Assembly (NCBI GenBank): GCA_028278125.1 | Contig: JANQEY010000039.1 | Span: forward strand, 1-9,086 | DNA from: a bacterium | Lineage (GTDB): Bacteria > Electryoneota > Electryoneia > Electryoneales > Electryoneaceae | Direction: 5' to 3' | Length of the DNA: 9,086 nucleotides | Part shown: piece by piece, positions 1 to 5,883 of the stretch | Layout: each line of letters begins with the position of its first letter | Position numbering within the stretch: the stretch's first letter is position 1 | Program-made: the position numbers and the translations under genes | The notes under the pieces: generated by a model | The model's database searches: none | What the model saw: the letters and a program-made list of their open reading frames with translations, nothing else | What the model was told of the DNA's origin: nothing

Positions 1-3000
1 ATGAAGTCCCAGCCGGCGTTTAGGTAGGTGTTGATGTTTTGCATTTCGGCGGTTGGTAGTTTTCTCCCATCGTTACTCCAGGTTTGGCCTGAGGTTTGGA
101 AGTCCCAGAAGCAACGGTCTATGTCTGCTTCACCGTCTCCGGAGAAACCGCCGTGGTCGTCGGTACCGATGACGAAGCCCGTGCTGTAACAGTTCGCTAT
201 CACTGTCTCGGTTGTGCTGTTGCCTACGAAACCACCGACCTTGGATTCGCCGGTGACGTCACCGATGCTGTAGCAGTCGACGATGACACCATCGGATTTA
301 AGGTAGCCGATAAAACCGCCGCCCTCTTGTTGGCAGGTCACCGGACCACCACTGTAGCTACGCGTAATAGTGCCGGAATTGTGTCCGACAAAACCACCAA
401 CCCAGGATTCACCGTCAACGGCTCCAGTACTGGAGCATTGGCTAACATCGCCTGAGTTGATACCTACTAGACCACCAATGTAGTTCTCCTCACCACTTAC
501 TAGCCCGCTGCTCCATGAATTGAAGATAGTCCCACTATTTCCAGCCGCCAACCCTCCGGCAAGACGGCTACTGAAGACCGGGCCGGTGCTGAAGCTGTTT
601 ATAATGTGACCATTGTAGCTGGAATTCCAGCCGACCAATCCTCCGGCAAATCCATAGTAATTTGCATGTACCGGTATAAAAAAACCACTGCAAGTTACAG
701 CACAGTCACTTTGGCATGTAACAATATCAGCTCGATTGGTACCTATGAGTCCTCCTACTGTATCCGAGGTGGCTAAAACGGTTCCCGCGCTGGAACAGCT
801 CTCGGCGTGATTGTAGTTTATCCCTGCCAAGGCCCCAACCCTTCTGGCGCCGACAAATGATCCTGAGCAGTAAACGTTTTCGATAGAGCCATAGTTCTGG
901 GCCACGAGACCCGCTACATATTCACCGGTACCGAGGATATTGGCATCTTCTATGCTTAGTTCCATTACAGCCGCCCGGTCTCCCAGGGTTCTGAACAGGC
1001 CCAGAGAAGCTTCTCCGTTTATGGATAAATTACGCAATTCCTGCCCGTTACCGTCGAAGCCGGCGTTAAACCAGGGGATAGCTGCATGATGCCATTGAAT
1101 ACCCTGGAGATCCAGGGAGGTTTCGAGTCGGTAAAAAGCCAAGGGACGTCGCCAAATAGCACCCAGTTCCCGCGCATCTGTAATCAAGTAGGGATTGGCC
1201 GCCGTTCCCTGCCCGGTCATCTCCGGAGACCCGGGACCGTCAAAGACACTTAACCGGGGGTACCCACCGGTTTCGGGCATGTACCAGAAATCCGAGGTAC
1301 CGTTGGCACTCTCACCGGCAAAATCCCACCTCGCGGTTAGATAGGTATTGATGTCCTGCATCTGTGAGGTGGATAATCCCTGGCCGGCATAGCCGGCCTC
1401 GTGTCCGGAGGTCTGTACATCCCAATAACTACCGGTTGCACTGGAATCCTTGTCGCCGACCAGGCCATTTGATCCATAAATGTTATGTACCGGCCCGGTG
1501 GCGTAGCAATTCGTGAGTTTTCCCTTCAGTCCAACCAAACCGCCAGAATCATACCCTCCGTAGATCACGCAGGTACTATAACAGTTCTGGACTGCTCCAC
1601 CTTCCCCAGCCAAACCACCGACAGAGTTGTCACCATGTACTTCACCTGCACTGAAGCAAGCTGCCAGGTAGCCCTTATTGCTCCCAACCAAGCCACCGAC
1701 ATCCTCTAATCCCCGCACTCGGCCCGAAGTGGATGAATACAGAATTTGCCCGCGGTTCACACCTACCATTGCACCTACATGGTTTCCCAATCCTTCAATA
1801 TCCACATTTTCCAATCGCAAATTCAAGATAGTTGTTTCTTCGCCGGTACGACCGAACAAGCCCAGGTAGTCGGCTCCACGCATAGTAACATTGGAAACTA
1901 CGTGGCCATTACCGCGAAAGATGGCGAAATAGCTTGGGAAAATCGCCTGCGTCCAGGTGTACCCCGTAAGGTCGATATCCGCGATCAAGGCGTAGTACTT
2001 GGTCTCCCACAGGGAACTGGACTTACTAATCTTGTAGAGTTGGTCGGCGCTGGCTAGCTGATAGGGATCTTCATATGTACCCTGGCCGTCCAGCCAGTCC
2101 ATGGTCGGAACGGGAACGGCCTGCCCTGGTGTCTCCTCCCAGATTAGACGCGGGTAATCCTGCCCTGGATCCAAGACCCAGTTGGGATCCCGATGGAATC
2201 CCTGCAGTCCCAGCCACTGGGGATCCATACTCTCGGCACGGGTTAGGCCCGCACCACCAATACTGTAGATCACACCTGAACTTTCCATATCCCAGAAACC
2301 GCCGTCGATACCTCCCGCATCGCTTCCTGCAAATCCACCAATAAAATCATTGCCGCTAACCGCCCCAATACAATAACTTTGCTTGACAACACCACTATTT
2401 CGACCTACTAATCCACCAATAGTGCTTAGACCGGTCACAGTACTATTGCTGTAACAATTTGTAATAGTCCCATCGTCATTGAGCCCTACCAAACCGCCGA
2501 CAACTCGGTCGCCTTTCGTAAGGCCATCACTGTAGCAGCGAAAAATGCCACCCCAATTAATCCCAACAAGACCACCTGTATAAATTCTCTTACCATCCAC
2601 AACACCATCATAAAAGCTATCGACGATCTCACCGGAATTGCTCCCTGTCAGACCACCGGCTTGGCTTGTTGAATAATAGTTGGAGTCTCCAATAAAAACC
2701 GAACTGCGACTCCAACACCGCGTCATATGGCAACTACTCGATCCTATCAGGCCACCGACCAAAGTCAAACCACTGACGGGACCAGTACTGGAACTCTGTA
2801 TCACCCGGGCAGGATAAAAACAGCCACCCGCAAGACCGCCAACTTTGTTCGATCCGCCTATCTCACCTGCATTTTCACACTCGCTAATATCACTCTTGGT
2901 CCTGCCAACCACTCCGCCGACATAGTCTGAACCAGAAACATCCGCACTGTTGACACAACGCAGCAAACTGATATAGCTTGTCCCTGCTAATCCACCGACA

Positions 3001-3716
3001 TAATCCAAACCCTGCACTTCTCCCCCTACCTGGCAGTCGGTTATGGTGCCGTAATTCCTTCCCACCAGCCCCCCCGTATAATTGTTCCCAACTACAGTTC
3101 CCGTAACCTGGCATTGGCTGATTTGACCTTCACTTTCACCCACTAAGGCGCCCACAAGACCTCCGTAGTTGGTATAGCCTTGTGCCATCAAGGTAGGGAA
3201 TTCTTCATTACCCAGCATCTGAATATCCTGATTCCCATTCGCCTTATAGGAATCGCTTTTTCTCAAGTGAACAGCCTGCACATCGGCATCCTCTAATTTC
3301 AGACGACGAACGATGCCCTGCGGACCTAGCTTGCCAATAAGGCCGATATAGTCATAGCCTCTGATGGTTAGACCACGAATCACATGCCCTCTGCCATCCA
3401 GGGAACCGTTAAAGGGAGGTTTTTGATGGGCATAACCAAAATCAGCCCAAAACATGAAAGGTGCAATAACGGCCCATTCGAAACTATACGCAGACAGATC
3501 GATATCCGCGGTCAGTATAAAATGCCGATCGTAATCATTCGGCTCCTTGCCCAACTCGATCAAATCCTGGGCCGTAGCAATATGATAGGGATCTTCAGCC
3601 GTACCGCTACCACCGGGATAGGTCCAGGGAGTATCAATACGGGTACGACCCTGGCCCAGAAGGGTCGCGACAAGGCTGACGAGAATCAATATAACAGCAG
3701 ACATCCGAGATTGCAT
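1..3716 (-). CDS. Secreted multi-module GLUG-repeat protein, C-terminus beyond the left edge
   Basis: I translated this frame by hand; it stays open from the ATG at 3714-3716 to the left edge (1238 whole codons). The start has a Shine-Dalgarno sequence (GAGGGAG) 6 nt upstream. Residues 1-23 form a signal peptide: short basic n-region, then a hydrophobic stretch (about 5-21). Three related modules follow, with headers near residues 37-184, 543-645 and 837-931. The headers share 'GT..(D/N)PY' and a 'DGxGxxI/L' turn, and the first two also share 'ADIDL'. GLUG repeats fill about 185-482, 646-771 and 932-1210. Each array ends in an aromatic closing unit (FWDMESSG, YWDVQTSG, FWDFQTSG), followed by a linker containing 'YPRL' in the first two modules. 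Known from the family: GLUG repeats (Pfam) occur in large exported bacterial proteins and probably form a beta-helix-like stack. I infer a surface or extracellular binding or structural role; the ligand is unknown. The window ends at 'NAGWDF', just after the third closing unit. Confidence 0.93.
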   Translation of the reverse strand, partial: MQSRMSAVILILVSLVATLLGQGRTRIDTPWTYPGGSGTAEDPYHIATAQDLIELGKEPNDYDRHFILTADIDLSAYSFEWAVIAPFMFWADFGYAHQKPPFNGSLDGRGHVIRGLTIRGYDYIGLIGKLGPQGIVRRLKLEDADVQAVHLRKSDSYKANGNQDIQMLGNEEFPTLMAQGYTNYGGLVGALVGESEGQISQCQVTGTVVGNNYTGGLVGRNYGTITDCQVGGEVQGLDYVGGLAGTSYISLLRCVNSADVSGSDYVGGVVGRTKSDISECENAGEIGGSNKVGGLAGGCFYPARVIQSSSTGPVSGLTLVGGLIGSSSCHMTRCWSRSSVFIGDSNYYSTSQAGGLTGSNSGEIVDSFYDGVVDGKRIYTGGLVGINWGGIFRCYSDGLTKGDRVVGGLVGLNDDGTITNCYSNSTVTGLSTIGGLVGRNSGVVKQSYCIGAVSGNDFIGGFAGSDAGGIDGGFWDMESSGVIYSIGGAGLTRAESMDPQWLGLQGFHRDPNWVLDPGQDYPRLIWEETPGQAVPVPTMDWLDGQGTYEDPYQLASADQLYKISKSSSLWETKYYALIADIDLTGYTWTQAIFPSYFAIFRGNGHVVSNVTMRGADYLGLFGRTGEETTILNLRLENVDIEGLGNHVGAMVGVNRGQILYSSTSGRVRGLEDVGGLVGSNKGYLAACFSAGEVHGDNSVGGLAGEGGAVQNCYSTCVIYGGYDSGGLVGLKGKLTNCYATGPVHNIYGSNGLVGDKDSSATGSYWDVQTSGHEAGYAGQGLSTSQMQDINTYLTARWDFAGESANGTSDFWYMPETGGYPRLSVFDGPGSPEMTGQGTAANPYLITDARELGAIWRRPLAFYRLETSLDLQGIQWHHAAIPWFNAGFDGNGQELRNLSINGEASLGLFRTLGDRAAVMELSIEDANILGTGEYVAGLVAQNYGSIENVYCSGSFVGARRVGALAGINYNHAESCSSAGTVLATSDTVGGLIGTNRADIVTCQSDCAVTCSGFFIPVHANYYGFAGGLVGWNSSYNGHIINSFSTGPVFSSRLAGGLAAGNSGTIFNSWSSGLVSGEENYIGGLVGINSGDVSQCSSTGAVDGESWVGGFVGHNSGTITRSYSGGPVTCQQEGGGFIGYLKSDGVIVDCYSIGDVTGESKVGGFVGNSTTETVIANCYSTGFVIGTDDHGGFSGDGEADIDRCFWDFQTSGQTWSNDGRKLPTAEMQNINTYLNAGWDF
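87..923 (-). repeat. GLUG repeat array 3 (about 9 units plus closing unit)
   Basis: Residues about 932-1210 of the left-hand secreted protein. Typical units contain GGLVGINSGDVSQCSSTG and GGFVGHNSGTITRSYSGG. One unit (about 680-780 in the window) carries a longer insertion with three extra cysteines and a hydrophobic loop (SGFFIPVHANYYGF). The array ends in FWDFQTSG (1203-1210) and a linker that reaches the window edge. Confidence 0.87.
1404..1781 (-). repeat. GLUG repeat array 2 (about 4 units plus closing unit)
   Basis: Residues about 646-771 of the left-hand secreted protein. The units contain GAMVGVNRG, GGLVGSNKG, GGLAGEGGA and GGLVGLKGK, followed by the closing YWDVQTSG. This array is much shorter than the two flanking it. 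It follows the second header, which carries the ADIDL motif at 579-583. Confidence 0.87.
2271..3164 (-). repeat. GLUG repeat array 1 (about 10 units plus closing unit)
   Basis: Residues about 185-482 of the left-hand secreted protein. The units are 24-36 residues long with the pattern GG(L/F)(V/A/I)G.N.G.I..C.(S).G.V.G; clear examples contain GGLVGRNYGTITDC and GGLVGLNDDGTITNCYS. This is the longest array and ends in FWDMESSG (474-481). The protein repeats are degenerate at DNA level, so this is a coding repeat rather than a tandem DNA satellite. Confidence 0.88.
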
Positions 3717-3722
3717 ATGACA

Positions 3723-3729
3723 CTCCCTC
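3723..3729 (-). promoter_or_regulatory. Ribosome binding site of the GLUG-repeat gene
   Basis: On the minus strand this reads GAGGGAG, 6 nt before the ATG at 3714-3716. It supports this start over the second in-frame ATG at 3702-3704, which would cost the signal peptide its basic n-region. Confidence 0.75.
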
Positions 3730-3806
3730 GACTTGGCAAACCACCGCTTATTCTGTTATTAGGACGTTTTATACTCTTATGGGTTGATTTTACTATAATC
3801 GTTGAG

Positions 3807-3899
3807 ATAGATCAACCTAAGACTAACAGTAAGTTATCATGGGTCTACTAAGTCACGCGTAAAGCCAGAGGAAAACGCCAGGTATGCAGGTTGATCTAT
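3807..3899. repeat. 12-bp perfect inverted repeat, arms 69 bp apart
   Basis: ATAGATCAACCT at 3807-3818 and its exact reverse complement AGGTTGATCTAT at 3888-3899. Both arms lie in the gap upstream of the GLUG gene, and the left arm sits 9-10 bp upstream of the TATAGT candidate. The arms could be paired operator half-sites or the remains of a mobile element. The spacing is too long for a simple terminator. Confidence 0.5.
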
Positions 3900-4093
3900 T
3901 AATAATTAAATACAGCCCATACCCCTCTAAGCTTACGTTTAATTTGAATACTATTACGAACTTAAGCAAATCCAGAGGATCGTAGTTTGATCTTCTTAAA
4001 CAGCCCATTTTAGGGTCGAAATGTTGACCCCAAGAACCCAAAAGAACTTGAAGTTAACACACCACCATGCAAATAAGCAACTTACCCAGCTAC

Positions 4094-5458
4094 TTACCTT
4101 GTTCCAACCTGGGAGTCAACTTCTTCCTGTACCACCTCCGACACTGGTAAAGTATATGTCTTGTTGGGTTCATTGGATATAGTTATTTGGCCTAGATAAG
4201 CTTGCTTTTCATCATTTTTGTTTAAGGACCAAGCGTGGTAGGTGCCTGGGGCAGCCTTCACAGAATACACAAATGGTTTCATTTTAGTTGAGTCATTTAG
4301 ATTCAACACAAACAAAGGAATCTGTGATTCTTTTTTGAAGTACAAGCCTAGCCTCCTACCTATCTTAACCTTAAATAGATTTGATAATACAACATTTATA
4401 TTAAATAAATCTTCAGGATTGATTGTAATATCTGTTTCTTTGGAGATATTAATACTATTTCTTCTAATCGTTGATACATAAAAAAGTGCTGGCTCCTTTT
4501 CTTCAGTTAATACTTGAAGTAACAACTCCCCCCCCTTTGGATCCAAATTCCCATTACCAATAGTCACAGTCTCTATTGACGGTAATAACGTTGTTGAAAA
4601 TTTATGCATTTTCTCACCAATGCAATAATTAGCAAAAACTAATAGAGCTGAATCATCTCCTAGTCTTGGCAAAAACCTAATATTATTTATCGTTAACGAA
4701 CTACTTCGCGTCCCACGTTCCCTGTCTTTTTTTACTTTATTGTCAGATATCAACATATCTACATTCGTTGGACCCACCATAAAAAGATTATTAATGTTAT
4801 CTGGTCTTTTTAGGTTATTCTCTAGTATTTCGCCAACACTATGAACAAACTCGGCCCCAATTGGTTCCTCTGAAGCCCTATCAATTACAACTATTTGTAT
4901 TACCCCAAACTGGTCTTCAGCAGATAAATGTTCAATTGCAGTCCAATCAAAAACTATTTGTCGTTCCGCTGTAGCCCAAACAAGGCAAGGGCGTAACTTG
5001 CCAACCAACAAGTCTTCCTTTACCATTTTTCTTGGCACAACCTCCTCAATCATATCAGAAACATATATTAAATCCTTTTTTAGTGTTTTTTTGTATATAT
5101 TTTTTGGCACCCCTTTTCCCACAGAGTACGCCACACATCGATTATTACCTAAAATATACGTACGCGTTAATATTGTCCCATCCTTTAGAACATTCTTTGC
5201 ATAATATGTGTCTCTACTGGGTTTTCTCTGCTCACTTAAACCAGGCAATCCACTAGAATATTTCCTCTGCAGCAGAACTGTATTGCTATTAAGCCTCTTT
5301 ATATCTGACAGTGACATACCAAGAACCATCTCAGGTGACACAAATGTACTTATTGTACTCTCATCACCGTAATCCAATCTTTTAAGCTTATCCACCTTTA
5401 ATTCAGAATTAAGATCTAATGATAACAGAGCTATTGTTATTAATGTATTAATAATCAT
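4094..5458 (-). CDS. Hypothetical protein of 454 residues, probably exported
   Basis: I do not recognise a family. The ATG at 5456-5458 is preceded by AAAAGGGG with a 5-nt spacer, a strong ribosome site. Residues 1-14 are hydrophobic and signal-like but lack the usual basic residues, so export is likely rather than certain. Residues 47-55 (GMSLSDIKR) resemble the 'GM(S/T)..(D/E)(I/V)..L' turn of BamE/SmpA-like domains, a weak hint only. The middle (about 180-350) alternates strand-like segments with Lys/Asn-rich loops. The C-terminal ~100 residues look like a beta sandwich ending in an acidic tail. It contains only three cysteines. The gene starts 17 bp after the stop of the small membrane-protein gene, so it is very likely in the same operon. 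It is AT-rich (down to about 20% G+C near 4381-4440) and contains a run of eight G on the coding strand at codons 308-311. Confidence 0.87.
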   Translation of the reverse strand: MIINTLITIALLSLDLNSELKVDKLKRLDYGDESTISTFVSPEMVLGMSLSDIKRLNSNTVLLQRKYSSGLPGLSEQRKPSRDTYYAKNVLKDGTILTRTYILGNNRCVAYSVGKGVPKNIYKKTLKKDLIYVSDMIEEVVPRKMVKEDLLVGKLRPCLVWATAERQIVFDWTAIEHLSAEDQFGVIQIVVIDRASEEPIGAEFVHSVGEILENNLKRPDNINNLFMVGPTNVDMLISDNKVKKDRERGTRSSSLTINNIRFLPRLGDDSALLVFANYCIGEKMHKFSTTLLPSIETVTIGNGNLDPKGGELLLQVLTEEKEPALFYVSTIRRNSINISKETDITINPEDLFNINVVLSNLFKVKIGRRLGLYFKKESQIPLFVLNLNDSTKMKPFVYSVKAAPGTYHAWSLNKNDEKQAYLGQITISNEPNKTYTLPVSEVVQEEVDSQVGTR

Positions 5459-5463
5459 ATTAA

Positions 5464-5471
5464 CCCCTTTT
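5464..5471 (-). promoter_or_regulatory. Ribosome binding site of the 454-residue gene
   Basis: On the minus strand this reads AAAAGGGG, 5 nt before the ATG at 5456-5458. It fits inside the 17-bp gap after the upstream stop codon (5476-5478). This leaves little room for a separate promoter and supports co-transcription. Confidence 0.7.
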
Positions 5472-5475
5472 GTTT

Positions 5476-5883
5476 TCAGTACGGACGTGTGTCAATTTTT
5501 ATGATTTGACCATCATTATCGAATACAATTACAAGATAGTGCTGCCTAGAGGGAATAAACTTATTCTCGAATCCCAGATAGTAAACAACTGAACTCCACC
5601 CATCTAGTAGCGTACTTCCTTTTCGGCGTATACTATCGCTTTCTGAGTCACCAAGCAATTCTATTACTTGCTTCCTTGAATTAATGCTGTTTGCCTTAAT
5701 CTTAGTTTTCAAGTCTTCCAGCATACGATATCTTATATTGTTAAATCCACTGTACTTGACACTTTTCCAGATTTCTGAATCAAATTTGGATTCACGCATA
5801 CTAAATAATCTAATTATGATTATCGCAATAAACAGTACCAACACAAAGAGCACTAAACCATTCTTTGTTCTATTCTTCTTCAT
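5476..5883 (-). CDS. Small membrane-anchored protein with BamE/SmpA-like domain (135 residues)
   Basis: I chose the ATG at 5881-5883 (MKKNRTKNG...) because it gives a basic N-terminus followed at once by a membrane segment (about 9-24) and then Arg. A longer reading from a TTG at 5955 would place 24 unrelated residues inside the end of the upstream gene. The start overlaps that gene by 14 bp, which suggests translational coupling; the ribosome site is weak (GAG, 4-nt spacer). The rest is an exported domain: a helix with YRMLEDL (52-58), VIELLG (73-78), YYLG (101-104) and a strand pair with LVIVFDNDGQI (117-127). This order (helix, 'V.ELLG', then 'L.V.FD.DG.I') is typical of BamE/SmpA/OmlA-like folds, many of which are not part of the BAM complex. 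No lipobox cysteine is present, so it is a helix-anchored variant. Its job is unknown; immunity or chaperone for the upstream protein is a hypothesis. Confidence 0.83.
   Translation of the reverse strand: MKKNRTKNGLVLFVLVLFIAIIIIRLFSMRESKFDSEIWKSVKYSGFNNIRYRMLEDLKTKIKANSINSRKQVIELLGDSESDSIRRKGSTLLDGWSSVVYYLGFENKFIPSRQHYLVIVFDNDGQIIKIDTRPY

Larger units (their letters stand above)
3717..4093. other. Intergenic region of 377 bp, probably holding the GLUG gene promoter
   Basis: No convincing gene lies here. On the minus strand, possible -10 elements upstream of the GLUG gene are TATAGT (3792-3797) and TATAAA (3768-3773); neither has a good -35 at 16-18 bp, so the promoter stays tentative. A 12-bp perfect inverted repeat (3807-3818 and 3888-3899) lies just upstream of the first candidate. 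A short hairpin (GGGTC at 4013-4017, GACCC at 4026-4030) lies about 65 bp past the stop of the 454-residue gene. It has no T-run on either side, so it is at best a weak terminator. A separate promoter for the GLUG gene is inferred from the gap length, not demonstrated. Confidence 0.6.

Noticed and set aside
96..455. Plus-strand frame of 119 codons
   Set aside because: It lies antisense to the GLUG repeats. Its Thr/Ala/Val/Asp-rich composition is the complement of the repeated Gly-Gly/Asn codons, and it has no ribosome site. Other plus-strand frames up to about 3114 have the same origin.
87..3164. CRISPR-like or tandem DNA repeats
   Set aside because: The periodicity of roughly 75-90 bp is that of degenerate GLUG protein units; there are no identical DNA repeats with unique spacers.
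3794..3799. Perfect TATAAT on the plus strand
   Set aside because: There is no -35 at a suitable distance and no plus-strand gene downstream. The same bases better serve the minus-strand -10 candidate.
3384..3851. Plus-strand frame of 155 codons
   Set aside because: It runs antisense over the header and signal peptide of the GLUG gene, whose minus-strand frame has a strong ribosome site and recognisable motifs. The plus-strand product has no domain character.
4013..4030. Hairpin GGGTC/GACCC as a terminator for the operon
   Set aside because: Only five base pairs with an eight-base loop, and no T-run follows on either strand. It is too weak to call.
3853..4041. Minus-strand frame of 62 codons in the gap
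   Set aside because: It starts with TTG, has no ribosome site, and its product has neither a clear signal nor any motif. I treat it as chance.
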